64,000 bases of DNA from Photobacterium angustum (GCF_002954615.1 NZ_MSCJ01000003.1:124001-188000); one strand, 5' to 3'. Numbered from the stretch's first letter, positions 1 through 9,710 are shown. The notes: generated by a model not told the origin, from the letters alone. Translations and numbers: made by a program.

Positions 1-1395
1 CCTGAGCGTTTTGAATCTTACGGCTGGCATGTCATTCCTGCTGTTGATGGTCACGATGCAGCAGCAATTAATGCAGCAATTGAAGCAGCTAAAGCTGAAA
101 CAGGTAAGCCAACACTGATTTGTTGCAAAACTATCATCGGTTTTGGTTCTCCAAATAAATCTGGCTCTCACGACTGTCACGGTGCTCCACTAGGCGCAGA
201 TGAAATTAAAGCTGCACGTGAATTCCTAGGTTGGACTTACGGCGCATTTGAAATCCCAGCAGAAATCTATGCTGAGTGGGATGCGAAAGAAGCAGGTAAA
301 GTGAAAGAAGCTGCATGGGATGAGAAGTTTGCCGCATACGCTGCTGCTTACCCTGAACTAGCTGCTGAATTCAAACGTCGTATGAACGGCGAGCTACCAG
401 CAAACTGGGAACAAGTGACATCTGAAGTTATTGCAGATCTTCAAGCAAACCCTGCAAATATTGCTTCTCGTAAAGCATCACAAAACGCACTTGAAGCATT
501 CGGTAAAATTCTACCTGAGTTCATGGGCGGTTCTGCAGACCTTGCACCATCAAACCTAACTATGTGGTCTGGCTCTAAGTCAGTAACACCAACAGATGCA
601 TCTGGCAACTACATTCACTACGGTGTACGTGAATTTGGTATGACTGCGATGATCAATGGTATCGCACTACACGGTGGTTTCGTTCCTTACGGTGCAACAT
701 TCCTAATGTTTATGGAATATGCACGTAATGCAATGCGTATGGCTGCACTGATGAAAATTCAGAACATTCAAGTTTACACGCACGATTCAATCGGTTTAGG
801 TGAAGATGGTCCTACACACCAACCTGTAGAGCAGATTGCATCTCTACGCCTAACACCAAACATGAGCACATGGCGTCCATGTGACCAAGTGGAATCAGCT
901 GTAGCTTGGAAATACGCAATCGAGCGTAAAGACGGCCCAACATCGCTAATCTTCTCTCGTCAAAACTTAACACAACAAGATCGTGACGCTGCACAAGTAG
1001 CTAACATCGCTAAGGGTGGTTACATCCTTAAAGACTGTGAAGGCAAACCTGAGCTAATCTTAATTGCAACAGGTTCAGAAGTAGGTATTGCAGCAGAAGC
1101 TTACGCACAACTAACTGCTGAAGGTCGCAAGGTACGTCTTGTTTCTATGCCTGCAACAGAGCTATTTGACAAGCAAGATGCAGCATACCGTGAAAGCGTA
1201 TTACCTTCAGATGTAACAGCACGTATTGCTATTGAAGCAGGTATTGCTGATTTCTGGTACAAGTATGTTGGTTTCGATGGTCGTATCATCGGTATGACAA
1301 CATTTGGTGAATCAGCACCTGCTGATGAACTATTCAAAATGTTTGGTTTTACAACAGATAATATTGTTGAAACAGCAAAAGAATTATTAGCATAA
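1..1395 (+). CDS. tkt: Transketolase, C-terminal 464 residues (5' end outside window)
   Basis: The frame is open from the first base, so the gene starts upstream. About 200 N-terminal residues are missing if the protein has the usual length of about 663. Visible are the end of the thiamine-diphosphate domain ([18 protein letters not shown]), the pyrimidine-binding domain ([47 protein letters not shown]) and the C-terminal domain ([14 protein letters not shown]). Transketolase moves two-carbon ketol units between sugar phosphates in the non-oxidative pentose phosphate pathway, in the cytoplasm. The coding sequence is intact to its stop and is followed by a terminator. Whether it is tktA- or tktB-like cannot be decided from this part. 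Confidence 0.97.
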   Translation, partial: PERFESYGWHVIPAVDGHDAAAINAAIEAAKAETGKPTLICCKTIIGFGSPNKSGSHDCHGAPLGADEIKAAREFLGWTYGAFEIPAEIYAEWDAKEAGKVKEAAWDEKFAAYAAAYPELAAEFKRRMNGELPANWEQVTSEVIADLQANPANIASRKASQNALEAFGKILPEFMGGSADLAPSNLTMWSGSKSVTPTDASGNYIHYGVREFGMTAMINGIALHGGFVPYGATFLMFMEYARNAMRMAALMKIQNIQVYTHDSIGLGEDGPTHQPVEQIASLRLTPNMSTWRPCDQVESAVAWKYAIERKDGPTSLIFSRQNLTQQDRDAAQVANIAKGGYILKDCEGKPELILIATGSEVGIAAEAYAQLTAEGRKVRLVSMPATELFDKQDAAYRESVLPSDVTARIAIEAGIADFWYKYVGFDGRIIGMTTFGESAPADELFKMFGFTTDNIVETAKELLA

Positions 1396-1410
1396 CCGCT
1401 TAATAATCAT

Positions 1411-1442
1411 AAAAAGCCGAGCTTTAAAGCTCGGCTTTTTTC
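1411..1442. terminator. Intrinsic terminator after transketolase
   Basis: An 8-bp GC-rich stem AGCCGAGC/GCTCGGCT with a TTTAAA loop, flanked by an A-run and a T-run. It can serve tkt on the plus strand and the small minus-strand gene that converges on it. Confidence 0.93.
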
Positions 1443-1492
1443 TTTCATCAAATCATAATATGTACTAAATGTTACATATTCAAAGCTATTGA

Positions 1493-1699
1493 TTAGAGAT
1501 CATTAACCTGTAGTAACTCTTCTCCATTCACTTCAAAACGCAACTTTAAGTGCCCTTCATTTGATAAATCTTTAATTAATTTAATCTCTTTTCCTGCAAA
1601 TCGCCGGCTTATTAATTCATGTATATCATTGATTAAATTGATTTTATCTTCAGTAGATAACACTGATTGTGATGTGGTTTTATAGGTGTTAAAAAACAT
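1493..1699 (-). CDS. Small hypothetical protein (68 aa)
   Basis: I do not recognise this protein. It encodes 68 residues with no signal peptide or membrane segment and a mixed-charge middle (SRRFAGKEIKLIKDLSNEG) followed by a beta-like end (HLKLRFEVNGEELLQV). The ATG is preceded by a modest GAG-containing ribosome site. It converges on transketolase and shares its terminator. An isolated small cytosolic protein is the most that can be said. Confidence 0.5.
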   Translation of the reverse strand: MFFNTYKTTSQSVLSTEDKINLINDIHELISRRFAGKEIKLIKDLSNEGHLKLRFEVNGEELLQVNDL

Positions 1700-1986
1700 A
1701 ATTTAAGCTCTGATTAAACCTTTAAGCACCCTATGTCAAAGTTGCATATTTTGACATTTTTATTTTGTTTATAAATGTAACGATTAATTAATTTATTACG
1801 TTGAGCATTTAGCACTTAAAATGAATAAAGCTAATTTAATATACCCATTTCGTTATATCAGCAATTACCAAAAATAAAACTTTTGATTATAAAAACGTGT
1901 ATTGTTCAAATTTAAAATAAGCGTAAATTTAAATCCATAGACAGACACCAACTTATTTTTAACGCTGTTTATCAAAGGATTTAGTT

Positions 1987-2301
1987 ATGGCACATTTTAA
2001 TAGTCAAGAGCACAAAGGTTCACAAGGCGGTCATCAACATGGCGCTGAATTTGAGCATGAAAAAATGGAACGTCGTTACGATGACGGTGCAGAGCATAAA
2101 CATAACCGTGATCATCATGAAATGCGTGATCATGAGAAAAGTCACCCACATACACAACATGGCGGTGATCCTGTAGGTCATAAGCACCCAGAACAAACTC
2201 ATGGCGATCGTCATGAACATGATGAGCATCGTCATCATAAAACTAAAGAGCATGACCATAAAGAGTCATCTCGTTTACACCACAAAACATCAACTAAATA
2301 A
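1987..2301 (+). CDS. Histidine-rich protein (104 aa), possible metal-binding protein
   Basis: The protein has 25 histidines in 104 residues, spaced as HxH, HH and HxxH through its whole length (for example HKHNRDHHEMRDHEKSHPH). It has no cysteine, signal peptide or membrane segment, so it is probably cytoplasmic and disordered. A clear AAGGA ribosome site lies before the ATG, and its own terminator follows. Known histidine-rich proteins such as Hpn of Helicobacter store nickel or zinc, so metal buffering is a reasonable inference. No metal transporter or metalloenzyme gene lies alongside to say which metal. Confidence 0.7.
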   Translation: MAHFNSQEHKGSQGGHQHGAEFEHEKMERRYDDGAEHKHNRDHHEMRDHEKSHPHTQHGGDPVGHKHPEQTHGDRHEHDEHRHHKTKEHDHKESSRLHHKTSTK

Positions 2302-2358
2302 TACTATTTAGTTGAAATAAAGTTCTTATTTAAATAAGAATAATATAAAAAGATTAAG

Positions 2359-2400
2359 AGCCCAATTAATGAGAGTATATTTTTATTAATTGGGTTTTTC
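2359..2400 (+). terminator. Intrinsic terminator after the His-rich gene
   Basis: A 10-bp stem CCCAATTAAT/ATTAATTGGG followed by TTTTTC on the plus strand. The loop is 14 nt. Confidence 0.8.
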
Positions 2401-2411
2401 TATTTATGTTA

Positions 2412-2852
2412 TTAATTTTTAATTAAGTAAGGTTCAATAAAATCTAGTACTTCATTTTCACAAAGCCCAACTTCAACCTCAATACCTGCCTCTTTTAAAA
2501 CCGCGATACCTTTACCACTATTACGGCTGTCTGGATCCAGTGTTGCAACCACAACTTTCTTAATACCTAATTCAACTAATGTATGTGCACAAGAAGGAGT
2601 ACGTCCGACGAATGAGCACGGCTCTAATGTCACATAAGCAGTTACGTCCGCAAAAGAACCATTATAATTCGCTAGCGCCATCGCTTCAGCATGGTATTGC
2701 CCTGGCGGCTGAGTAAATCCTTCACTCACAATCTCACCATCTTTAACTAATACACAACCTACTGGAGGGTTCGGACGACAGGCAGGTAATGATTGATGAG
2801 ATAATAAGAGTGCACGCATCATAAATGCTTGTTCTTGATAATCGTAGTCCAT
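2412..2852 (-). CDS. Stand-alone RibD-like deaminase domain protein (146 aa)
   Basis: The protein carries the zinc-dependent deaminase signature of RibD: PNPPVGCVLVKDG, HAE (zinc ligand and catalytic Glu), then TLEPCSFVGRTPSC with both zinc cysteines, and LDPDSRNSGKGI. RibD is normally about 360 residues, with this deaminase joined to a reductase. Here the reductase is absent and the protein ends cleanly. Riboflavin biosynthesis genes are not nearby. It may deaminate the pyrimidine intermediate of riboflavin synthesis or a related nucleobase. Such a one-domain protein could also be a tRNA or cytidine-type deaminase, but the PCSFxGRTPSC form favours the RibD branch. Confidence 0.85.
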   Translation of the reverse strand: MDYDYQEQAFMMRALLLSHQSLPACRPNPPVGCVLVKDGEIVSEGFTQPPGQYHAEAMALANYNGSFADVTAYVTLEPCSFVGRTPSCAHTLVELGIKKVVVATLDPDSRNSGKGIAVLKEAGIEVEVGLCENEVLDFIEPYLIKN

Positions 2853-3041
2853 GGTTTCAATACACCTTCGAATAAAACACCTAGTGTATGCTGAAACATA
2901 AAAAAAAGCATTTGTGAAAAATAACGTATTTATTTTTAATAAAATGTCATTTATTTATGAATGAAATATGAATACGTCAATCATCCCTAATTCAGCGGAA
3001 ATATCGTTTACTGTGCCCTTCTTAATATTGAGAGAAATACC

Positions 3042-3347
3042 ATGCAACGCGTTATCACGACTCTACTCTTATCATTAACACTGCATTCGTTATCAGCTTT
3101 TGCCATTACCGCCAGTTCACCACAATATACCCAGCAGATCACAGATAATACGATTAAGTATCTGGACCATACTCAACAATTAAATACTAATCAGCAACAA
3201 CAAAGCCATGTGTTGACGACAATAAATAACAATAATTACTTATCAACCACAGGCCATAAGGAAGGACATTTAGAAAGAAATCGGTGGGAAGAAACCCGTA
3301 TAAGCCGAAGCAACAGTCGCTACCGAGAAGAACATAAAAATAAATAA
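3042..3347 (+). CDS. Small secreted hypothetical protein (101 aa)
   Basis: I do not recognise the family. The N-terminus is a plausible Sec signal peptide (MQRVITTLLLSLTLHSLSAFA, cleavage after the Ala). The mature part is polar, rich in Gln, Asn, Thr and Arg, and ends in a basic stretch (SRYREEHKNK). The ATG is preceded by GAGAGAAA. The gene stands alone with its own terminator. A small periplasmic or exported protein is the only supportable description. Confidence 0.6.
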   Translation: MQRVITTLLLSLTLHSLSAFAITASSPQYTQQITDNTIKYLDHTQQLNTNQQQQSHVLTTINNNNYLSTTGHKEGHLERNRWEETRISRSNSRYREEHKNK

Positions 3348-3358
3348 TCTCATTCATC

Positions 3359-3394
3359 AGCCCAAGTTTTGAATTATTCAACCTTGGGCTTTTA
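3359..3394 (+). terminator. Intrinsic terminator
   Basis: An 8-bp stem AGCCCAAG/CTTGGGCT followed by a short T-run, just after the small secreted-protein gene. Confidence 0.85.
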
Positions 3395-3646
3395 GTTAAG
3401 ATCGTAACGAACGTTATATTATCAACAACCCAATAAAGGTTTTCAGTCCATAACGCCTGTCAATAAATAATCGGAACAATGTCTACCATTTATACAGTAA
3501 ATATATAAAACATTGTAAAATAACTTACTTATACAAGATATTATCTACTTTTAATAAAAATACACCGTAGAATTACTAATCACAACATTAGTTCATTTAC
3601 GGTTCAGAAAAGCTATGTTTTTATACTCCATCGCAAAAATAAGCTA

Positions 3647-5023
3647 GTGCAGATTGCACTCACTAAAAATAAAAAAACTGACGAGCATTCCAGATTTATG
3701 TCTACGTTAAAAACGACAATCTTGAGCAAATTTATTAATTTTCGCTATATTAGCCTTGCAGGTATTTCTCTTATTACTGTAGCTGCAGTTTTATCCATAA
3801 ATACAACATCAACTCCCCATAAACAGACGGAAGTACAGCTACCTATTTCAATCACACCTGAAGTTGTACTACCTGCATTGTCACCAAAAGCAATGAAAAA
3901 GACGGTCGACATACCACCAAGTTATGAATATAAGATCAAAAAAGGTGATACGTTAAGTGAAATTTTTTCACGGCTTTCGATCCCCTATTCTGATGTCCAA
4001 TCGATTATGGAAGCCGATTTAAACACGCTTCAAATTGATAAGTTAAAACCCGGCAATATATTACGTTTTTGGATTAATGAAAGTGATCACCAGCTAAATA
4101 AATTAGAGCTTGAGTTCAGTTTAGCGCAGCGAATTGATTACATTCGTACTAAAGATGGCGATTTCGATGTAAAAGAGATCACATTACCTGGGGTATGGCG
4201 TGAAACAGTTGCGACTGGAACAATTCACGGCAGCTTTAGCGCATCAACACGTAAAGCTGGGTTATCACGCAGTGAGACTCATGAGATCATGTCTTTATTA
4301 AAAGATAAAATGAATTTTAATAAAGACTTAAAAGCAGGTGATACCTTTGAAGTTGTCACTAAACGCAAATATATTAAAAACCAAGCCACCAATGATAGTG
4401 AATTACAAGCGATCCGCATTTATTCAGGAAAGCGTTTAATTTCAGCTTATTTACACTCTGATGGAAATTTTTATGACCAAAATGGTGATAGCTTACAACG
4501 TGCATTCCTTCGTTACCCTTATCCGGCATCGAAGCATTTCCGTATCAGTTCGCCATTTAATCCAAATCGTGTTCACCCAGTAACAGGCCGTCGCCAACCA
4601 CATAATGGTGTTGATTTTGCGGCACCATCAGGCACGCCAGTACTCGCAACAGGTGATGGTGTTGTAACATTAGTGACTAACCACCCTTATGCGGGACGTT
4701 ATATAGTCATTAAACACAGTGCTAACTACAGCACTCGTTACTTACACAACAGCCGTATTTTGGTTAAAAAAGGTCAACATGTTAAACGTGGTCAGGAAAT
4801 TGCGATATCAGGAAGCACTGGCCGTGTGACAGGCCCACACATTCACTATGAATTCTTAATTCGAGGAAAAGCAGTAAACCCAATGACAGCAAAGATTCCA
4901 TTGGCTGCGTCTGTTCCTAGTAAAGAAAAGAAAGAGTTTGAAAGCGAAGTCGCTAAATATAATAGCTTGATTAAACAATCGGTCGAACAAGATAAAAACC
5001 AAATCGCAAGTGTGAATAAATAA
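3647..5023 (+). CDS. M23-family peptidoglycan DD-endopeptidase, membrane-anchored (MepM/ShyA-like)
   Basis: The protein has an N-terminal membrane anchor (about residues 33-52), a LysM-like segment starting at YEYKIKKGDTLSEIF (about residue 93), a linker domain, and a C-terminal LytM/M23 domain. Zinc-site residues are visible: H319xxxD323 in HNGVDFAAPSGTPV and H398-I-H400 in HIHYEF. This matches the MepM/YebA and Vibrio Shy endopeptidases, which cut peptide cross-links so that new wall can be inserted. The chosen start is GTG. An in-frame ATG at 3698 would also keep the anchor, and neither has a strong ribosome site. The gene stands alone, with a terminator after it. Confidence 0.92.
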   Translation: MQIALTKNKKTDEHSRFMSTLKTTILSKFINFRYISLAGISLITVAAVLSINTTSTPHKQTEVQLPISITPEVVLPALSPKAMKKTVDIPPSYEYKIKKGDTLSEIFSRLSIPYSDVQSIMEADLNTLQIDKLKPGNILRFWINESDHQLNKLELEFSLAQRIDYIRTKDGDFDVKEITLPGVWRETVATGTIHGSFSASTRKAGLSRSETHEIMSLLKDKMNFNKDLKAGDTFEVVTKRKYIKNQATNDSELQAIRIYSGKRLISAYLHSDGNFYDQNGDSLQRAFLRYPYPASKHFRISSPFNPNRVHPVTGRRQPHNGVDFAAPSGTPVLATGDGVVTLVTNHPYAGRYIVIKHSANYSTRYLHNSRILVKKGQHVKRGQEIAISGSTGRVTGPHIHYEFLIRGKAVNPMTAKIPLAASVPSKEKKEFESEVAKYNSLIKQSVEQDKNQIASVNK

Positions 5024-5060
5024 TACACCAAGCTTTAGTTCAATCATCATAAAACAAACG

Positions 5061-5096
5061 AAAAGCACTTCTTAAAATAAGAAGTGCTTTTTATTT
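5061..5096. terminator. Strong intrinsic terminator
   Basis: A 13-bp stem AAAAGCACTTCTT/AAGAAGTGCTTTT with a 5-nt loop. A- and T-runs are on both sides, so it can act in both directions. Confidence 0.93.
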
Positions 5097-5373
5097 CATA
5101 TCAAACATAACAACTTCCCAACAAGCATCCGTTACAAAAATCATTTTTCATACATTGAGCAATTCAATTTCAACAATTTTATATAACAACAAATATACAT
5201 TTAGAAACATTTTACTCGGTGAATATCACTATTTTTGTGACAATGTTATCTATTTATAAAATGAATTTACGCTTATTCTTTTGCCATTGTATGCGCCATG
5301 ATTGACCTCCTTGTGTTATCGGCATCCAACAATTTTCTATTCTTATATACACTACCGAATACAGGAAGTATCT

Positions 5374-6426
5374 ATGGCTAAGAAAACGCCACCTTTTGAA
5401 TTTGCCGGCTTATCTATTGACGCGGGTAAACACATTAATTGTGAATTAGAAATTGCTCGTCTTTATACTCATTCACCTCTTTCGGTTTCTGTTGATATTC
5501 TTCATGGTAAACACCCAGGTCCCGTATTATTAATCAATGCGGCTATTCATGGTGATGAATTAAATGGTATTGAGGTTGTACGTCAAGTTATTGAAAAAAT
5601 AGATTTAAACAAACTTCACGGAACGATTATTGCGGTACCTGTGGTTAACGTTTTTGGCTTTATTCATAAATCTCGCTACTTACCCGATCGTCGAGATTTA
5701 AACCGTTGTTTCCCTGGCTCTGAACGGGGTTCAATTGCAGGACGCATGGCTTACCAATATTTTAATCAAGTGGTTCGTCGTGCATCGCATGTTATCGATC
5801 TACACACCGCTGCAATTTACCGTACAAACTTACCTCAAATCAGAGCTAACCTTGAAAATCCATTAGCTAAAGAGATGGCAATGGCATTTGGCTCACCTGT
5901 TGTTGTTGACGCAAGTCTGCGCGAGGGCTCATTACGAGCAGCTGCTGAAGAGTTTAACATACCCGTGATCACATTTGAGGCAGGTGAGGCGTTACGTCTT
6001 GATCCACATGCAGTAGGATCTGGCGTTCAGGGCGTATTGAAGGTAATGCGTCATCTAAATATGCTACGCACTAGCCGTAGCAAAAAAGTTATTGAACCAA
6101 TGGTGCCAAAAGCAACCCGTTGGATTCGTGCCGACTATGATGGCTTGCTTCGATCCCATGTGGCCTTGGGTGAGAAGGTATCGAAAGATCAAGTCATCGC
6201 CACTATTAGCGATCCTGCTGGCAGCAGTGAAGCACCTGTTATTGCTCCACAAGGTGGGATCGTCATTGGTCAGCAAACATTGCCTTTAGTTAACGAAGGT
6301 GATGCTATTTTCCACGTTGCTTTCTTCGAACAGCCTGATGGCTTAGTTGAAGAGCAGGTGGAAAGTTACCTTGATGAGGCCATCGAAGAATTAGATGATG
6401 AGCTAAAATGGGGTATGACAAACTGA
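5374..6426 (+). CDS. Succinylglutamate desuccinylase/aspartoacylase-family zinc hydrolase (350 aa)
   Basis: A zinc carboxypeptidase-type fold of the AstE/AspA family. Likely zinc ligands are H59 and E62 in HGDELNG and H144 in DLHTA, and the substrate-binding motif RRDLNRCFPG is present. The C-terminal 80 residues form a barrel/lipoyl-like beta domain typical of the longer family members. The ATG at 5374 follows AGGAAG; upstream in-frame codons are unlikely to be used. Members remove an acyl or aminoacyl group from amino acids or peptides and are often found beside ATP-grasp peptide ligases of the RimK type. No ast operon genes lie nearby, so a role in arginine degradation is not supported here. 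Substrate unknown. Confidence 0.9.
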   Translation: MAKKTPPFEFAGLSIDAGKHINCELEIARLYTHSPLSVSVDILHGKHPGPVLLINAAIHGDELNGIEVVRQVIEKIDLNKLHGTIIAVPVVNVFGFIHKSRYLPDRRDLNRCFPGSERGSIAGRMAYQYFNQVVRRASHVIDLHTAAIYRTNLPQIRANLENPLAKEMAMAFGSPVVVDASLREGSLRAAAEEFNIPVITFEAGEALRLDPHAVGSGVQGVLKVMRHLNMLRTSRSKKVIEPMVPKATRWIRADYDGLLRSHVALGEKVSKDQVIATISDPAGSSEAPVIAPQGGIVIGQQTLPLVNEGDAIFHVAFFEQPDGLVEEQVESYLDEAIEELDDELKWGMTN

Positions 6427-6464
6427 TTTAGCTGTTAGAGCTTCATTGTAAAACAGACAAATAT

Positions 6465-6500
6465 AAAAAAGGCTAAGTGCGAACACTTAGCCTTTATTTT
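6465..6500. terminator. Bidirectional intrinsic terminator
   Basis: A perfect 9-bp stem GGCTAAGTG/CACTTAGCC with a CGAA loop, flanked by AAAAAA and TTTATTTTT, between two converging genes. Confidence 0.93.
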
Positions 6501-6536
6501 TATATTAAGCCAATAATGGCGAAACAAAAAATATCA

Positions 6537-8882
6537 TTACCAATCAAACAGTTTATCAAAGAAGCCTTCAACTTTTTTCTGTACTTCTTTTGCTTGTTGC
6601 TTCACCGCTTGTACCTGACAGTTTTGTTTAAGATCACCATTAGGATCCCAAATTGGCATTCGTGTTGTACCTGAACAATCTTCAACATAGGTGCCGTTCG
6701 CTGCTACCGTATATTTCTCTCCTTCAAGCTCTGAAGGTTGAGTTAAGACTAAAGGCTCAGGTTTGCGATGCTGAATGTAATCAGTATATAAACGCAATGC
6801 GCCTGTCGCACCCGTTAAGTGTGCAGTCTTATTATCATCACGCCCCATCCATACTGTTACCACTTCACGCCCATCAATACCTACATACCAGCTATCTTTA
6901 CCATCATTTGTTGTGCCCGTTTTGCCTGCTAAATGGCTATTTGGGAACAATTTATTCAATGAATGTGCGGTACCAAATTTTACCGTATCTTGCAGCGCAT
7001 ACATCGTCAGCCATGCAGCCTGACTTGGTACTACCGATGAAGCTTTTGGCCAATTTTGGTATAGCACTTTCCCATCTTCATCAACCACGGCATTTAATGC
7101 CGTTAATGGTGCTAAATACCCATTATTACCAATTGCTTGGTACATCTGAGTAACTTCAAATGGCGACAAGGCTATTGAACCTAAAAATAGCGATGGTACT
7201 TGAGGGATCTCTTCAAGTGGTACCCCTAATTTTGTTAATGTCGTTGAGACTTTTTCAACTCCCAAAGCCATACCTAAATTAACCGTCGGAACATTGTACG
7301 ATTTAGCTAACGCTACAAATAAAGGCACTTCACCACGATACTTACGATCATAGTTTCGAGGACTCCATACCGCACCATCTTGCATCTTAATAGAAAGAGG
7401 CTGATCTTTAAGTGAAGTTGCGAGCGTGTATTGCTCTGGGTCTTCTAATGCTGATAAGTAAACAGAAGGTTTCACTACCGAACCAATTTGACGTTGCGCA
7501 TTTATCGCACGATTGTAACCAGGGAAATTAGGGTTACTTCCCCCTATCATGGCGCGGATTTCACCGGTTGTACGATCAGCAATCACCATCGCAGTTTGTA
7601 AATCTTTACCCGAACGTTTTTCCACTAACGGGATCATTTTCTTCACCGATTCTTCGGCTAACTTTTGCGATTGAGGGTCCAGTGAAGTAAACAGACGTAA
7701 GCCTTTACCTTCTTCAAAAGCATCACCTACTTTTTGCTCTAACTCACGTTTAATTTGATCAAAGTACGCAGGTTGGCGTTTCGCAAGTTGTCCTTTTGAT
7801 TGAATATCCAACGGTAATTTTATTGATGCTTGATATTCTTTATCCGTTAACAGTTTATTGTCTAACATGATTTTTAGTACCACATTACGACGATCTTTCG
7901 CACGCTCAGGGTTGCGCCAAGGATTGTAGTAAGACGGACCTTTAACCAAACCAATTAACAATGCTAATTGATCAGGACGCAATTCCGACAATGGGCGATC
8001 AAAGTAATAACGAGATGCCAAAGCAAAACCATGAATACCGCGACCTGCATATTGGGCGAGATAAACTTGGTTCATGTAAGCATCAAGTACTTCTTCTTTG
8101 CCATATTTATAATCGATGATAATCGCCATATAGGCTTCTTTAAATTTACGCCATAAACTGCGCTCACTCGATAAAAACATATTTTTAGCAAGTTGCTGCG
8201 TTAGCGTACTACCACCTTGAACAGTGTGACCTGCTTTGATATTTGCGACAAAAGCACGAGCAATACCCACTAAAGAAATACCATCATGCTCATAGAAATG
8301 GCGATCTTCAGTATCAACAAGACCTTCGACTAATAGCTTAGGCATTTTATCTTCAGGAAGATAAATTCGCTGCTGGTCATTTTTCGCTTCTAACATCCCC
8401 AGCATTTTGGGATCGATATGAAGGAAACCAAGCTCTTTATTTGTATCAAGATCCTTGATTTGGCTGATCCCTTCACTGTTGAATGTCACAACAACATGAC
8501 GAGCGCCTTCTGCGCCCTCTTTAAAATTAAATGGTCGACGAACAAATTCAACAGACCAGCCATTCGCTTTATATTCACCGCTTTGATCAGGCTTAGCGAC
8601 TTTTTGATAGCCCAATACTTTTAACTCATTAACTAACGAGTTATAGCTAACTGGTGCTCCAGGTTGAAGAGCAAGCTCGCGTGCGTAAACCACTGAAGGT
8701 AATTGCCACAGTTGACCTGCAAACTTCTCACTGATGGTTTTGTTTAAGTTATTCCCAAGATAAGCCATACCCAAGCCACCAATAATGGCAACAGTAAGAA
8801 TACTACGCTTAATTAATTTACGCGTAGACGATGGCTGTGGCTTATCCTGTTGATTATCAGGCTGATGTTTATTTGATGTCAT
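6537..8882 (-). CDS. mrcB: Bifunctional penicillin-binding protein 1B
   Basis: A class A PBP of 781 residues, somewhat shorter than the 844 of E. coli. Order: cytoplasmic tail rich in Gln, Lys and Ser; one membrane helix (about 26-44); a UB2H-like region; the GT51 glycosyltransferase with TEDRHFYEHDG (catalytic E192) and QGGSTLTQQLAKN; and the transpeptidase with SVVK (acyl-enzyme S468), SYN, and K654TGTT. It polymerises lipid II into glycan strands and cross-links them at the outer face of the inner membrane. The segment after UB2H and the overall order identify PBP1B rather than PBP1A. The last 60 residues carry a two-Cys loop (EDCSGTTR, KQNCQ). Confidence 0.96.
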   Translation of the reverse strand: MTSNKHQPDNQQDKPQPSSTRKLIKRSILTVAIIGGLGMAYLGNNLNKTISEKFAGQLWQLPSVVYARELALQPGAPVSYNSLVNELKVLGYQKVAKPDQSGEYKANGWSVEFVRRPFNFKEGAEGARHVVVTFNSEGISQIKDLDTNKELGFLHIDPKMLGMLEAKNDQQRIYLPEDKMPKLLVEGLVDTEDRHFYEHDGISLVGIARAFVANIKAGHTVQGGSTLTQQLAKNMFLSSERSLWRKFKEAYMAIIIDYKYGKEEVLDAYMNQVYLAQYAGRGIHGFALASRYYFDRPLSELRPDQLALLIGLVKGPSYYNPWRNPERAKDRRNVVLKIMLDNKLLTDKEYQASIKLPLDIQSKGQLAKRQPAYFDQIKRELEQKVGDAFEEGKGLRLFTSLDPQSQKLAEESVKKMIPLVEKRSGKDLQTAMVIADRTTGEIRAMIGGSNPNFPGYNRAINAQRQIGSVVKPSVYLSALEDPEQYTLATSLKDQPLSIKMQDGAVWSPRNYDRKYRGEVPLFVALAKSYNVPTVNLGMALGVEKVSTTLTKLGVPLEEIPQVPSLFLGSIALSPFEVTQMYQAIGNNGYLAPLTALNAVVDEDGKVLYQNWPKASSVVPSQAAWLTMYALQDTVKFGTAHSLNKLFPNSHLAGKTGTTNDGKDSWYVGIDGREVVTVWMGRDDNKTAHLTGATGALRLYTDYIQHRKPEPLVLTQPSELEGEKYTVAANGTYVEDCSGTTRMPIWDPNGDLKQNCQVQAVKQQAKEVQKKVEGFFDKLFDW

Positions 8883-9191
8883 TCATTCTTCCAATTTAAC
8901 GGCGACGACTTTACTAAAAAACAATTATCAAACAATAAGATAAATAAGACGGCTGTTAAATTACTACCTTATATAAAATCAATATAGTTGGGCTAAACAT
9001 AATCCTAATTATCAATGATCATGTCATCCTAGTGTCAGTTCTATATTGTATGATTTTTTTATCAAGGCTGGCAAAAAACATTATTTTATTATGGTCAAAA
9101 TGGCGCTTACGTTGAACATCTACCCGCTTAGTAATGAGATTCACCTATCCTCAAAAGATAGAGTTTGATTTCGTATCATTAGGAATGACAA
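8883..9191. other. Divergent intergenic region between mrcB and sodC
   Basis: About 310 bases of AT-rich DNA that must hold both promoters. I see no gene, strong palindrome or convincing operator in it. Confidence 0.6.
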
Positions 9192-9710
9192 ATGAAAAAA
9201 TTATTACTCAGCACAATAGTAAGCCTACTGTTTACCTCACCTCTCAACGCTCAAAGCCTCACCGTTAACATGATCGATCTAAAATCTAATAACAGTGTCG
9301 GCACAATAACCATCAGCCAAAACAAATACAGCACGGTTTTTACGCCTAATCTCCATCACTTATCACCAGGAATACATGCTTTTCATGTCCATGAAAATGG
9401 CAGTTGTGATAGTACTGAAACGAACGGAAAAACTATATTAGGGGGAGCAACTGGCAAACATTATGATCCTGATAATACGAATAAACATGGCTATCCTTGG
9501 ACCGATGATAACCATCGCGGTGATTTACCATCACTTTATGCCGACGCACACGGGCATGTTACCACCCCCGTTTTAGCACCACGTCTTACCATAGATGAAT
9601 TAAAAAATCGTTCCATTATGTTACATGAAGGCGGAGATAATCATGCCGATCACCCGATGCCTCATGGTGGTGGTGGAATGCGGATGCTTTGTGGCGTAAT
9701 AAGCGGTTAA
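9192..9710 (+). CDS. sodC: Periplasmic Cu/Zn superoxide dismutase (bacteriocuprein)
   Basis: A signal peptide of about 20 residues (MKKLLLSTIVSLLFTSPLNA) precedes a complete Cu/Zn-SOD. Metal-ligand motifs are present: HAFHVHENG, GKHYDP, DDNHRGDLP and LHEGGDNH. The structural disulfide pair is in NGSC and RMLCGV. The sequence closely follows the known Photobacterium leiognathi bacteriocuprein (for example TNKHG-PWTDDNH-GDLP and NPVLAPRLT-like segments), a strong taxonomic clue. The enzyme disproportionates superoxide in the periplasm. It is a single gene with no obvious terminator after it. Confidence 0.97.
   Translation: MKKLLLSTIVSLLFTSPLNAQSLTVNMIDLKSNNSVGTITISQNKYSTVFTPNLHHLSPGIHAFHVHENGSCDSTETNGKTILGGATGKHYDPDNTNKHGYPWTDDNHRGDLPSLYADAHGHVTTPVLAPRLTIDELKNRSIMLHEGGDNHADHPMPHGGGGMRMLCGVISG

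Noticed and set aside
5302..5373. Extended N-terminus for the AstE/AspA-like protein
   Set aside because: The upstream 24 codons are not conserved-looking and AGGAAG sits directly before the ATG at 5374.
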